A stretch of 64,000 nt of DNA from Sipunculus nudus (Eukaryota; Annelida; Sipuncula; Golfingiida; Sipunculidae), in NCBI GenBank assembly GCA_026874595.1, contig CM049315.1, positions 77,536,401-77,600,400 on the forward strand. The letters run 5' to 3'. The position numbers and the translations under genes were made by a program. This document shows positions 12,791 through 25,968 of the stretch, piece after piece. Position 1 is the stretch's first letter; each line of letters opens with the position of its first letter. Under the pieces are notes generated by a model that saw only the letters and a list, made by a program, of their open reading frames with translations, did no database searches and was not told the origin of the DNA.

Positions 12791-13506
12791 AAAACTAATC
12801 ATACCTATATCGCTTATTGTTCAATTTTGAAAATAATGCATACACAGGGATAAATACATTAATGTATACACATGTCCGTCAGTTTTGTATTGACGTCACA
12901 CTAACGACCGTTGTTAAAGAATGCTCGGTCTGTTTGCTGGTGTGGTATCAAACTACCCATTACCGTGCGTCGCATTAATACCCGCTCTCTAAATAGGTTC
13001 TAATCATCAAACAAGCCTTTAACATCACAGGTAAAAAAAGAGATTGATGTCTTAAGTTTTTTCTAATCCTAAGGAACTGTTTTTTAAGAAAATCATAATT
13101 CATCCGCAATAGGTCAGAGGGAGACACCGGCGAGAGAGCCCATCACGACGCAGTCATATGGGGATGAGTTACATTGAATTCCCATTAGTGGCCATAAAAC
13201 ATTTCTCAATTTAAAGATAACGCAGACGCCCGCTCAAACTAAAGCTGATAACATTAAGTCGCAGTTTCCAGCCATTTACTACCCTTAATCAAGACAATTA
13301 ACCAATCTTGAAGTCAGCGGAGCGTTTTATTGAAGATACGGAGTCGCTGTTATCTTTGTGTAGCCACCCTGCCGCCGCTTCTGTATACGAAACACGCTCA
13401 TTTACAGAATGATTTATCGATGCCTAATCTATTAATTAGTCTAGCTCATTGACAAAAATACAAGAAAAATACAAATATCAATAAGCAATTAAAGAATAAA
13501 TAAGAA
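12791..13506. other. Non-repetitive island; possible conserved non-coding DNA
   Basis: Less AT-rich and free of repeats. It includes a CRE-like TGACGTCA near 12,890. No open frame of note. A regulatory role is speculation from composition only. Confidence 0.25.
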
Positions 13507-13928
13507 ACCGGCTTCTGTGGTCTAGGTGTAGAGCACAGGACTCAAAGCCCGGAGGTCGTGAGTTCAAATCTCAATCGAGGAACGGTGAGATTTTCACGGT
13601 CGGCCCCCACCTAGGGTGAGCGTTCTGCAAACTTAATGGGAAGACTGTGCCCCCATAGCCGTGTATCACTCACACCCGAATGCGTCTTTCCGAGGTTTAT
13701 CGTTGTTATGACCAGCAAAGGGGATGATTATACACTCAGCCCCTGCAGTTGCGGTAGACACTGGGCCTGGATGATACCAGGATATAATATAAAAGTCAGA
13801 GGAAGCGAGTGCCACTGCCCTGCCATACAGTCCCAAACCGAAGTAGTACTCTGCAGATGTACATACTTAGGATATAAATGAGACTAATCAACATTAAAAA
13901 TGCAGGCGGTTACCTGCACCAAAAAAAT
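13507..13928 (+). mobile_element. tRNA-derived SINE, copy 1
   Basis: The head resembles a tRNA: an A-box-like TGGTCTAGGTGTAGAGC and a B-box-like GAGTTCAAATCTC about 35 bases on, followed by a unique body with CACGGTCGGCCCCCACC and GGGTGAGCG. The tail reads GCGGTTACCTGCACC then A-rich. It aligns over its length with 54,855-55,287. Non-coding; it would be transcribed by RNA polymerase III and mobilised by a partner LINE (established for SINEs). The chance 81-codon frame inside is not a gene. A flanking target duplication is not clear. Confidence 0.8.
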
Positions 13929-16262
13929 TATAAATAAAAACAGCATATATAAGTTGAAACTATTTGACATAAATAATTCGATTTGTATGTTAAAGCGAGC
14001 GCTAAGAAGCCTCTGTATACACATTTCATATTTATTCCGTGATGACACATTTTCTTGTTTTGAGCATGGCTTTGTTTATATTTTGAAACAGATAATTATT
14101 CTCGCAAATTTGTTGCAATAATAACCAATCACAGACACTATACTGAGATTCCTCTTTTCAGCCGATCGATATTAACACGTGCTTTTATCTAAATAAAAAA
14201 ATCTCGTACCTTTATTACTTTCACTTTTATTCCTAAATATATATGTATAGGTTGTTAACTGGCCAGTCATATTGTACTCGATGTTTAGTGATATTGCTAC
14301 TTGGCTTGGATATTGCATGGTTCAAATGCCCGTTACTTATTTTTAATGTTTCGTATAGTCAGATAAAACCAGAAATACTATGAGCAACACATATTTCCGT
14401 ATTTTCACTCATAAACCAGTGAAGAATTATATCTCTCACCCACGAGCGCCGTCTGTCAGCATGATATTCATTACAAATAAAATATTTTCTAATTTTTTTT
14501 TCAAGATAAACGTACACACTTTGAGCGTCTTGCTTATATTTAATAGACCTTTCCAACCATTCTTGCGCAACCTGCCGACGATGAATGACAATTGTGTTCC
14601 TGTCTGTTATATGGACAAAGAAGACCATATTTGTTACATCTGAAAAGAAAAGTGTAAAAATAATAAAACTACCTTGTCTTTTACATTGATCTGCCCAACT
14701 GAACCACTTGTTTACTTAACATTTCATTAAAATACTCGCAATGCTGATTTATCGAACCCGCACACTGCAGCAGATCAGTAAGCGCAATGGGCATGTTATT
14801 GCATTAGAAAAGATCCAAGCACTTGCCCAACGATCCGTAACATAGAGGACGTTCTTTAAGCGAAATGCACATGTTGGTGAAAAGAAACATAAAAGAAGAT
14901 TTGACTTAATATTACTAAAGGAAAGACTTATCTGACAATGTGTTGTGCTAGAGTAACATGCATTATCTCATTACCAGAAATATGAAGCTCTATATATATT
15001 AACTTATTTGATAAAACTAAAAGATCCACATAACAATATTACTTAACCCCACTTTGTCTTAACATTTACTACCTAATGGACTTATTCGCTTAATAAACTC
15101 AATGGTTCTTAAATATGTTCGGAAATTGCTGCTTCAAAGAGAAGAGATACATCGGAGCTTCACACTGATTTCCTGTTTAAAGAAAAACTTCACTTTGAAG
15201 TTATATAAAGCTATCGGTAAAATGCCTTTTAATACTATTTCAAGGAAAATATAAGCCTATAAGTGATAAATTCCACGTACATATATTCATTTCTAAATGA
15301 TCGCTTTTCAGTAATGTAATAAGATTGTATGTCAAACGGAAGTCCCTTTTGTAGCATTTATAAAGCAAGTATATCACAAATTGTTCTCCCATGTTCCTTT
15401 CTTGTACATGCAGGTGTCCAATTTAGATAAATCCATTCCCGATCAGAAAACAAGATTAACTGATTAAATATAAGAAGTAATGGATGTAAAAATATACTTT
15501 TATCAAAATATCAAAAGTTTGTCAGACTGAACAGTCGATTTACTTTCCAATACTTGCTTTCGTTATGCGGACAAAATCCACTTTAGCTTATAAAATTGAA
15601 TTACCTGTTTGTCATTTAGGGAGACGCATTCATGAAAAACCGTCATTTTTCATCATAAAAGAAAGTCGCCAGTTTATACAGACGCCTCATGAAAGAGTTT
15701 CCTATCAACGTTTATGGGGTGATATTCGGTAAATCCTCACTTCTGAACGGCTGTTTTTGATTGAGTGAGAACACTCTGTCGCGGAAAGTGTCCGTGGCCG
15801 GTTGATTAATGCCCTTGTCCCTGTCCGTGATGAATTGAACGATGATGCAAGTAGCGACTCCACAACGCGGTTAATGAACATTTCTCAAAGACATTTTTAT
15901 CCTATTGCTGACGCAAGCAGAGTCGGCCAGTCTCTCATGTGTTTAGTATCCCAGTCCTAGCCCCCAGGCTGAGCCCGCCAAGAGGCGCCATGATAAACAC
16001 CGGTACAGCTGTCTTACACGTATAATAACAAGACAACGGTCTTCCGCTTGCATATATCAAACTGTACGCTGGGTAGGCCAGTCATGGTACATTGCCCTAT
16101 AACCGCGCTTACATAAACTTTCAATCCCACGATCGATCTTCAAATAATGATTGAACAGTTAATATTATATGTTATATATTATAAATCAAATATTATCAGA
16201 AGCTATCAACTTGTTAATTGCATAGGCACAGTCTCATTAAAAATAGATTAATTAATTTCAAA
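13929..16262. other. Anonymous non-coding sequence
   Basis: AT-rich. The part from about 15,700 to 16,130 is less AT-rich and non-repetitive. No gene recognised. Confidence 0.5.
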
Positions 16263-16715
16263 TAAATGACGCATAATGAACTAGACGTACGCAAAATGAA
16301 CTAGACGGAGGCATAATGAGCTAGACGGACGCATAATACGTAGACTGACGCATAATTAGCTACACGGACGCATAATAAGCTAGACGGACGCATAATGAGC
16401 TAGACCGACGCATAATGAGCTAGCTCATTATGACGCATAATGAACTAGACGGACGCATAATGAGCTAGACGGACGCATAATAAACTAGACGGACGCATAA
16501 TGAGCTAGACGGACGCATAATGAACTAGACGGACGCATAATGAACTAGACGGACGCATAATGAGCTAGACGAACGCATAATGAGCTATATGGACGCATGA
16601 TGAGCTAGACGGACGCATAATGAGCTAGACGGACGCATAATACGTAGACGGACGCAAAATGAGCTAGACGGACGCATAATAAGCCAGACGGACGCATAAT
16701 TAGCTAGACGGTATC
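16263..16715. repeat. 20 bp minisatellite, ~22 units
   Basis: Unit GGACGCATAATGAGCTAGAC with variants TGAACTAGAC, TAAGCTAGAC and TACGTAGAC. At 16,411-16,432 the array turns back on itself in a perfect 22 bp palindrome (CATAATGAGCT and its complement), after which the units resume in the original orientation. Confidence 0.95.
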
Positions 16716-17290
16716 TACGTCTTGTAACCCGTGTGAGCCATACTTGTATATATTTGCGGTCAGAAATTCAACAAACATGCGGCGGGATTTACCAATATGC
16801 TGAGTTAAAACGTAAATTTTCTCGCTCATGTTTGGTGTTGTTAGAAAGTACACTAACAATGCTAACGATAAGTCTGGTGTTTATCAACTGACAGTGTACC
16901 TGTGGACCATGAGGCGTTGTTAAAATGACGAAAATATTTGCATCCTCATGGGGCCTTATAATGCGCTGGTCATTCCTCGATGTAAAGGCACTCTGACAGC
17001 CAGTCTTCTGGTCGTAATAATAGAGGGCCGATGTGACGCTGCTGTTTGATCTGAGGGAGTAAATGATGCGGGCCGAGCCCCGTCATCTTTCTCTTTCAAC
17101 TTGGCTGGGGTGGTCAAGAGACAATTAAGTACAGTAAGAAGAATGAATTTTACGAACTGATTCCGCACAATTAAGTTTTTCTCTCTCTTATATTAAATTC
17201 TCCATACTTATCAATAAAGTCTCAAACAGAATAATAAAAAAAAAGTAGAAAAAAAGGTTAAATCTTCAACCACTCATAGATACATATCAA

Positions 17291-17324
<34 letters not shown>

Positions 17325-20300
17325 TTCTAGTTTCTAACTTAAGCCTTATCTTTTAGGCTGAAGATGGCCCCTCTATTTCCTTCGTTGAACCGGAAAGTTC
17401 AATACCTCTATAATAACATCCTTATTTATCCCTCCGTAAATTTCCGTGAACGACGCAATTATTCGGTATGTAGCTCCCACACGCGTACATAAAAGTGTGA
17501 TAACGCAGGGCAGATTGAGTCTCCGCCGCGGGGTAGTTTTTATGCCTCCTGTGGGCTGGGATAGCGGTTGATTGATGCTGTTATGGCTGTTCAAGAAGCA
17601 TGAATACCAATACAGGGAAGAATATTTAACGGGAGTAATAAGACTTTCCCCGGAGAAACCGGGTGTGACGTTAACGGGACGAATATCATGCTTACAACGA
17701 CTAGCATGCGCGGGAGGATGTTGCAACGTAACCTGGCAATAAAGTCTGTATAGAAAAACTACTGCTATGAGACAAGTCCTATGGCCAAGATGCTATAGAG
17801 TCTCTTTTCTAACGATTCATTTTTTAAACGTGAAGTCCTCTAATTTTCTTTATTCTCCTTTTAATCATAATTAATTGAGAAATTCCGTTTTTTTTTTTTA
17901 ATTTCCCGAGGCTTTTATACTATTTTGATTTGGCAAACGAATGTATAAACTATGGATGCCATTTTCTAATTGGAGAAAGCTCTGGATAAACATACACGAC
18001 GTATTACAGGTTTCACAAATGAAATTTAATTTCAACTGAGAAAGTCAATTGTTTTCTAATGCTGCAAGTTTACAGCTTAGGACTGTACTCTAAGCTCCTT
18101 GGTTAATGCTTCTCTTATTCTTCAGCGTTTTTGTTAGCTCGATCAGCATATATAAACTGTTCTATATTCTAAATGGTATCTGGATCACCAGCGATTTTTT
18201 TATTCCTCGGGGCTCTTGTTGTCTGAATTTCATTCCTTTCTTTTATACCTCTGGAAACGTTGTCAGGATCAGCAGCCATTCTGTTACAGCACTAGGCTGA
18301 TATCAGCTGATATTAGAGAGTCTATGACCTTGTGCCAGCGTCAGAGTGCCTGTACTTCAACGAGGATCGCACTGTGACGCCCGATGAGGATGCAAATATT
18401 TTCGTAATTTTTACAACAAGACATGGCCTGCAAGCCTGCCACTTGACTTAAACCAGACCAATTTTTAGATTTTTTAGTATACTTTCTAACAATACCCAAA
18501 ATGTTATTGAACAATTCCTTTTTAATAAGGCATTTTGGTAAATCCCCCGAATGTTTATTGAATTTCTGACCGCATGTGTACAAGCATTGGTTCTAACGGG
18601 TTACTGGCCGGCAGTCAACTTGTACGCCATACAGGAAAGGACTCGTTACCATACAGATGGATTTTAGTTTGGGTTGTGAGTTCACAGGTATTCATTTGTG
18701 TTAATTCATCACTTTGTAGCCTTAAGTTAATATGATCGGCTGTTTACCACAATATTAATGGAAATTGATGGGGGCCGTTGCAGTACATTCCCACGTATGC
18801 CTTGTTTCGCGACTCACATAAGACTTACCAGCCCAATATAAATGCCTATTTCGTGTGTCTGAGGAAGGTTTCTGATTATTGAATCCTGTTACTGAGTAAA
18901 GCCAGGGTAGGTACATGTCTCTTGAGCTGAATGTACGTACGTAATTACATGTACTTCAACCGTCATATCCTCCTCGAAGGAAGTGCTTCTCATGTAAATG
19001 ATTATTCTCATGTAAAAATGATTATACATCCATTAGAGACATGCTTTATTCAAAAGAAAGTTGCACGTTCAAACGTAGAGTGCTTCTTTTGATATCTAAT
19101 TATTACATTTTCTGGCATTTCCCAACATGCGGGTGATAATACCAAGGGACATGTATAAATATTTAATCAGTATGTAAGACAATTATCATTTCTAAATGAA
19201 GATTAAGCTTCAGAAGTTTCTTCCGTACCATACAGTTGCTGTGATGACCGGCTGCCACCTCATGAATTTGCTCGGCCTATACTCACTGGAAAGAATAAAA
19301 GAAATAAAAAAATAACATATTGATAATAAGCAACCATCACGTTCAGGCCCACACGTACAAGCTTTAGATATGATTACCCGGGATAAACTATTCATTTCCC
19401 CACCGTGTAAAGATAAGTTGCTAGTCGTGCCGTTAATATGAATTTTTTCACACATTCACCGGGGTTTCAGCGTACGAATACCACAGCTGTCCGCCTGCTG
19501 TAAGCATTTACAGAGAGTGGCCGTGATCAGGAAAAAATACCCCGGGATGATTGATAAATCTATTCTTATGGAACTGCTTAGCTGGTCTTCAATCCGTTCC
19601 TTTACGACTGTATGGCCATGCCCCCGCGACGGTCTCGAGTATCCATTTCGTTTTATAATGAATGTTCTTCAGATTCAACAGAAATATTGCATTTTGGCCA
19701 TGCCCAGAGAGCCCATCTTTCGCCTGACTAGCGTTTGAATTTACATTATACTGTTAATTAACTGAATGTCATCAAAATAATGGCAGTCGCGGTATTTCAT
19801 TCATTTTTTTCGAGACTGACAATTGGAAATAGGCCGGTGTATCCAAGCGGAGCACGGAGCGACCAACTGGTCTGATCATTTACATGCGATCTGACAGGCA
19901 CGTGAAAGGCCATTGTGTTGATGTATGTGGCTGGTTACAGCGGGTCACACGCTGATAAAGATACTCCGTAAACGTTCATATTGAGCCAAGTGAATTATTG
20001 CTTTTATTGTCCAGTTTTCTATAACTGATCACCCAGAGCTTGAGGGCTTCACCCGACTCTGATCCTAGGCCAGCACTTGTCCTCAGCGAGCTGGAATCAA
20101 TAGCGGGAATTGTGCATTAACGCAGCCAGAAGACTTTGGGATTGTTTTATTTACCGACGGTACGTGTAAAACAGGTAAACAAATACCATATGTTGATTAC
20201 ACCCAGCGAAAGAACATATCTGAACTTCAAGTTTACCAAATAAATGAATAATAAAAACAGATCTACTTTTAAATAATCCGTTTATTGGATCAAAGATACG

Positions 20301-20837
20301 TTGGGCGGCTCGTTTATTGAAATTTTAAGGGTTTTAAAAAGTCTTCCACTTGGAACACAATATTTGCAATTTGATCTAGTGCGATATAAAGCTTATCTAC
20401 GACACAAGGTATTATCTTTTTGAAAACATCTAATACCAGTTTTATCCATTTTTATCTTTTAACGAATCACATGGATCCTAGGATTTTTCACCAATTACAA
20501 CTGAAAAAAACCCACCTGAAATGAAACAAAAGCTTTCGTTTTAATTGCGATATGCACTAATGCATTATGGGTACACCGTCTGTGTCACTGTAGATAGCCG
20601 TTTAGAATTGGAATTTAAAATTTCTTCGTTTGTTATTTAAGACGGTTCATTATGAAAGGAAGGGATATTTAAACAAAATCTTGAAGCCTAATGGGTCATT
20701 ATTTACTCAATAAAATAAGATGTAATCGCCCTGGAATTTGTTATTGTTGTAACGTTAATCTGCAAACAAATTTTCAGTCTCCATGGTTTGGCTCTAATAA
20801 GGTTTCCGAAAGAACAACGACCCGTTAATATTATTGT
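16716..20837. other. Anonymous sequence with a (GA)n tract
   Basis: Contains a (GA)n microsatellite at about 17,293-17,321. A 117-codon minus-strand frame at 17,373-17,726 has no recognised domain. The stretch 19,480-20,180 is non-repetitive and carries TGATTGATAAAT at 19,548, which fits a Pbx-Hox-type site; this is a motif match only. Confidence 0.4.
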
Positions 20838-20932
20838 TCTCATTCTTCTTCTTATTATTATAATTATTGCCATTATTATAATTGTATTCGTTACTACTTC
20901 TACTACTACTACTACTAATATTATTATTATTA
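20838..20932. repeat. (ATT)n/(ACT)n microsatellite beside Helitron A
   Basis: Mixed TTA/TTC/ACT trinucleotides directly abutting the Helitron 3' end. The order (ATT)n, GCCATT, (ACT)n, (ATT)n resembles that on the other side of the element at 23,429-23,516. Confidence 0.9.
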
Positions 20933-23428
20933 CTACCTGCACCCGTGGAAAATCCACGGCTTTTTTGTAGTGAGCTGATAGGAACCAAACGACGAATATT
21001 TTAACCCTAATGTTTTTGCAGGAACTTTTGTAATGTGTATCACTTGTATGATATAAAGATTACTTCTGCTAAAATTCTCCAGGAACACCCTCCTCAAAAT
21101 ATCAACATAGAAAGAAAAATTATTCTATTCCAGAAATATCATAAAAAAATAAATTTCGGTAAAAGACGTAACGATTTACGAATTTTTAAGTTAGAAGTTT
21201 TTTTCCCGATAAACAGCATAGGTCCGACAGCTTCATTGCTTGGGAAATATCGTAGATTTAACGATTGTATAAAGAAGCATTCTATTGAAATTATATGAAA
21301 GATGCTTTGTATTATATGAAGCTAAGGCGAAAACCAACGTCACGATGTTTATTCAGTGTAGACAGTTAAGGGTATAGTCTAAGGCATGTTTACAGACACA
21401 TGCGTTCATTTGCGTCAATTTAAGGGTGGGGGTGGGGGGGGGGGGGTGACAGGGACACACACATTCTCATATATGTATATATATATATATATATTATATA
21501 TATAAAATATATTTAGCGTCTGCATGACACATTTCAGATATATATTCTTGATACCATTTCACATATTTTACAATTAAGTATAAGATTTTAGAAAATAAGG
21601 TATTGTGTTTCCATTATAAATTAATTCTAAACAAGGTTTCGATATATTTCATAGTAAAATCATATATGGAACCGAAGTCTATAAATTCTATTTATTTATA
21701 TATTTCATTTGCAATATAAAACTATTATTCTCTGAATAGAGGGGGGGGGTCGATAATATTGACCACCCCCACCCCCCTTGCCAAAAAAGTTCTGATGCAA
21801 AATTGACAACTCCCCCGGATAAAAAGAAAGCAGGTTGATATATTTTGATGAAAGCATTTAGCAAAGAAACCACTCCAGCCTTGGTTCGTTTCATTGTCTT
21901 TCAGCAAATTAACGCAAAATGTAATATAGAGAGTTTGCTGAAAATTTGTAGAGGGGTAGAGTAAAACTGCATCCATAATTCATTACATTTTTAGAGGTAA
22001 TCGGAATCACCATAATATTTTTTTTCTTAAGTGCCATAAACACATTTCCACAAAGGAATAATTCTAATTCCTTTGTCCCCGAGTATGCAATTCACATGAA
22101 CGAACAACTGATTAGTAGATTCTGGCGGGGGTTTCAAAGTCCTCAAGAGATTGAGGACCCTTAGAAGTGTGTGCAATGCCCCCCCCCCCCCCCCCATTGG
22201 ACCTCCTTTAAAAAAAAAACATTTTTCAAACAACCCATAAATCGGCCGAACTATTAAAACCATGGTTATCATGGAAAGATACTTCTGAATGTATAAAAAT
22301 CGACATCCCTGTAAGCCTATAAAACGGTGATCATGTAAAGGGTCTCAGCTCTCTGAATCCACTCAACGGAAAAGTGCTCCCTATTAAAAGATTCATGTGG
22401 ACATGTGTTCCACGCCTGAATTTAAAATCTTTACTTCCTATTGACAACGTAAAATTCCTTAACAGTCGATTTAATGGAAACGGGGTTTAGTGGGGATTAC
22501 TGGTCGCCTCCAGAAAAAGCGTGACAGGCGAAAAATGTTTTGCTGAATATTTGTAGAGGGTTAGGGTAAAGACATATCAATAATCAATTTCATTCTGCAG
22601 GTAATACCTATCACCACAAAACATAATTTCTTGTAAACGATTATGACAAAGACCATTCATTTGTCACCGTGTGGAAGCCATCCATTCGTATTTATTTGTT
22701 CTGTCACTTGCAAGGTAAAAAAATATATGTGAACCCCCCCCCCCCCCCAACCCCAACCCAAACCCAAATGATAATTCAGTTAAGGGGCTTCTTTTTGAAA
22801 AAAAAAAAAAACTTCATAGAACACATGAGTTGGCCAAACATTTGAAACCATGGTTATCATGGAAAGACATTTTTGAATGTATAAAAATCAACATACCTGT
22901 AACCCATAAAAAAATGTCAAACGGTGGTCACATCACTGGACTCAGTGCCCAGTGTTGACCAAGCTGAAAAGCCCTTGCATTGAAAGCGAAGTCATTTGGT
23001 CTTTGGATTAAAAACCTTTACTTCCTTTGCGAGAGAAAATTCCTTTAGAGGCGTTACAATGGATATGTGGAATCAATGGGAGATAAAAGCGGACCCGCGT
23101 GACCGCGTATTGCACGGAAATGCCTTTTGGGCAGGACATGCGCTCTGGCCAAGGTCTTAACAGGCCAGTGAATTCCCCGAAGCGCCTCCTAAAAAGGCGT
23201 CATAGGCGTGGAGGACCTTGCAGCACAAAAGAAATAGGGGCACTTAATGGGCGAATATTAAAATTATTAATTATTCAGCTTAATAGGACATAATCCAGCA
23301 CAATAAAACAAACTTGTCCTAGAAGAGCGCACCACCAATACGTCTGCCGAATTTGGAGAGTCAAATCAGAACGGAAGCAGGTAGACCGTGGTCTAGAAAA
23401 AAAAACAACTCCGTATTAATTATATAGA
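20933..23428 (-). mobile_element. Non-autonomous Helitron, copy A
   Basis: Read on the minus strand, the 5' end is A|TCTATATAATTAATACGG at 23,428. The 3' end has a hairpin CCGTGGA-TTT-TCCACGG (20,943-20,959) then GTGCAGGTAG|T ending at 20,933. Helitrons start TC, end in CTRR after a short hairpin and insert between A and T without duplication (established). Here the last four bases are GTAG rather than CTAG. Copy B at 46,691-49,109 matches from end to end in the opposite orientation. No Rep/helicase protein is encoded, so it is non-autonomous. It carries an internal ~590 bp direct duplication and C homopolymers at 22,179 and 22,734. Confidence 0.88.
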
Positions 23429-23516
23429 TTATTATTATTATTATTGCCATTACTATTGTCATGGTAACGACTACTACTACTACTACTATTGTTATTATTA
23501 TTATTATTATTATTAT
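23429..23516. repeat. (ATT)n/(ACT)n microsatellite beside Helitron A
   Basis: Runs (ATT)n, GCCATTACTATTG, (ACT)n, (ATT)n. It abuts the 5' end of Helitron A and parallels the tract on the other side. Confidence 0.92.
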
Positions 23517-24734
23517 GCACTATACTGATAAGGTAATCAGAACTCAGTGATAAAGGATACCAAATGGTTTCTGGAGAAAACCAACATCTTACGTCGTAAG
23601 TTCTTCCGTGAACCTGCAAGCCTTAGAGTTTCAGTTAAAATGTCACAACATTTTAATGCAGTTATAAATTATTATCAATCATTGATTATGGGCGTTTTCT
23701 TAATACAACACCCTTTTAAAATTGCCTTTTTAAATGACCGGTTGGAATGGACGGTCAGGCGTCTGTAATTGCTTCAGCACAATTCCATTTACGTTTTGGC
23801 GGCCTTTACGTTTCAATACTGTTTCCATACAGAGCAGGCCCGTGAAACCTTCAGACCCTCTTAAATGTCGTCCCACGGTGGCCTTTTTTGCGCACGTTGT
23901 CTTTTCGGGTGAGGAGATTGGACAGTGTGATTTATCACATTAGAGGCAGGGTGATGGCATCATGTCAGTGATTCAATGCTACCTCCTAATGCTGTCCACG
24001 CCTTTTTTCGAGACCTTCACGCAATTTGCCTAATTGCATGTGATAATGTATTGGCGGCCTGACATAAAGCGATAAATCAAATCCCGCTGAAATGACTCGG
24101 TCAAAATGCTCTGCGTTTGAACCAATACCGTTTTGTTTTACGTACATAAGTAGGCTTCCTATTCCAGTGTGATTAACCTTAATTAAGTAGTGGCGTGGAT
24201 ACGCCTCCTACGTGCGAGAAAAAACCGACTGCATTATGCCGAGTACGTGTGTGTGTAATTAATAATGAAAATCAGGCTTATCACCTCCCAAGGTTGTTTC
24301 ACAGCGTTTCTCTCAGAACTGTCCTACACTGGCCCATTAAAATCAAGTCAAACACTGTATAATGGTCACTCAGCCGATTCCACCAAAAAAAATACAATAA
24401 CTAGCATTTCAGTAATTGCCGCAGTGAAGACCACCACGCCTCTTTCATGTTGGGTGGCGCTGTTACACTAATTCCGCCATTTCAGACGAATAAACGTTAC
24501 TTGTTGATTATTATATTACTACCGTTGCTTCGGTTACACTATTCTAGGTCATTGTTTTTGTCAAGCTGATAGCAGTCGTGGGGGATATATACATATCTTG
24601 TTGTTCAGCCAAACAGCAAGTAGTTTGGATTCTGAAGCCTACTTTCTATACTAAACGGTCTGGAATCCGATCTGTCCCCCCAAAAAATAGGAAAACGCAA
24701 CGCTCCTCACCCAGCGGTTATACACGGCAGTCGT
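23517..24734. other. Non-repetitive island; possible conserved non-coding DNA
   Basis: The section 23,740-24,120 is less AT-rich, repeat-free and holds homeodomain-type sequences such as TAATTGCATG. No coding signal. The regulatory idea is inference. Confidence 0.25.
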
Positions 24735-24850
24735 CCAAGATCGCCTTTCTTTTAGCCGCTGCTTTGAATAACAAGAGTCCCTGGATTCCGTCACCAGGGG
24801 TGGCTGATAACACCTGTTCTGGCACAGGGCCAAGAATTAGCGGGTTTCGC
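24735..24850 (+). repeat. Dispersed repeat copy (CCGCTGCTT family)
   Basis: Shares GCCGCTGCTTTGAATA and GTCACCAGGG with 60-225 and 26,670-26,840. Class unknown. Confidence 0.45.
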
Positions 24851-25161
24851 ATGTTCATACTTTGGAGCATAATGCATAAAGCGATACCCCGCTTTCATTG
24901 CATCACACGTCTTTGCCTTGTTGCTATGTAAATGAAAACAAAACGAGAGACCGACGGGTAATGACTCCCAGTAAGAAAGATAGATTTATTAATGAAGGAG
25001 CTATATATATTTATGCTGGAGAGCTCGGAGTAATTTGCTGGTTTGATATATTTCAGCGGTTGGAAAATGATGTTGCTTAGACCAAATTGTGCATTACTCG
25101 GCAGGAACAAAAATATATAAAATCTGTATTCAAATTTCAATAAATATTTGCTTTTGACATT
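24851..25161. other. Anonymous non-coding sequence
   Basis: AT-rich between a dispersed repeat and a solo LTR. Nothing recognised. Confidence 0.5.
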
Positions 25162-25968
25162 TGTTACGGAACCTAATATCAACAGATCACGTATGAGTGA
25201 TGAACATAAATTTTGTCAAGGAGATAAAAAAATCAGATTATGTTACACTAGGCAGCGTGAAATGTCTAGGGGCATAAATAAAGAAGCCAGTGTTTTTTTT
25301 TTATCAACAAATAACTATAATTTATTATTAAAACAACCCTAACATTACAATACACTAAATCAATACAATTACACAGTACAATAACAGTATAACAGCAAAT
25401 TAATATAATCACACAGCCTAATAAACAAAGTGCACAGCACCTGGATACTACCACTGTCACAGCGACAAGTTCTTTGAAATGTATAAGCCGGACGAACAGT
25501 TCTCACAAATACTCTCAGAATAACAGTCTAACAGTCCAATGTAAAGCTCTTGTAACAATCCCGAAAGTAAACTGAAGACCAAATAAGATTCGTCACAAAT
25601 CCAGTAAAAATCTGAAGAAAATCTATAATTGCCACAAATTATAGAAACTGACATACACGCTTCTGTGCCCGCTGGAATATTCTCTCATCTCTCTAGGCTT
25701 TAATACACGGCCTCTATGTATAACCTTTCCTCCGAAAACACTAGAAAATTCCCTTTCACGAACAATCCATTATACACAGTATACACTCTCAAAGAACATA
25801 CTAGAACGGGAACGCCGTGTATCTAGGGTTCAACCAATGCGGATTAAACCGAGCCTGCAACATTCGGCCAGGCGAGGCCGCTACAACACGAGCTACGCGT
25901 GGCACACAAACAAAATGCCAAGAACACATGGAACATCTGTGTGCACAATAAAACAATCATCTGTTAGA
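25162..25968 (-). mobile_element. Solo LTR, copy 1 (minus)
   Basis: About 807 bp, closely similar to the plus-strand LTR at 53,621-54,464. The minus-strand 3' end is GGTTCCGTAACA (TGTTACGGAACC on the plus strand at 25,162). The 5' end is degraded to TCTAACAGATGATTG instead of TGTTACAGATGATTG. The body holds the same TATA-like region, a leader with GCGGGCACAGAAGCGTGTATG, GGGTTGTTTTAATAATAAATT before a T/A tract and CACTGGCTTCTTTATT. No internal gag-pol region adjoins it and no target duplication is visible, so it is a solo LTR or fragment. The TG...CA ends fit LTR retrotransposons; the family is unknown. Confidence 0.78.

Noticed and set aside
13507-13600. Functional tRNA gene
   Set aside because: The A- and B-box-like words belong to a repeated SINE; the cloverleaf does not close.
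16263-16715. CRISPR-like array
   Set aside because: Units are contiguous with no unique spacers, in a eukaryotic setting; a minisatellite. The same applies to 49,860-50,490.
17373-17726. 117-codon minus-strand frame
   Set aside because: No recognisable domain or splice context; left as possible non-coding conserved sequence only.
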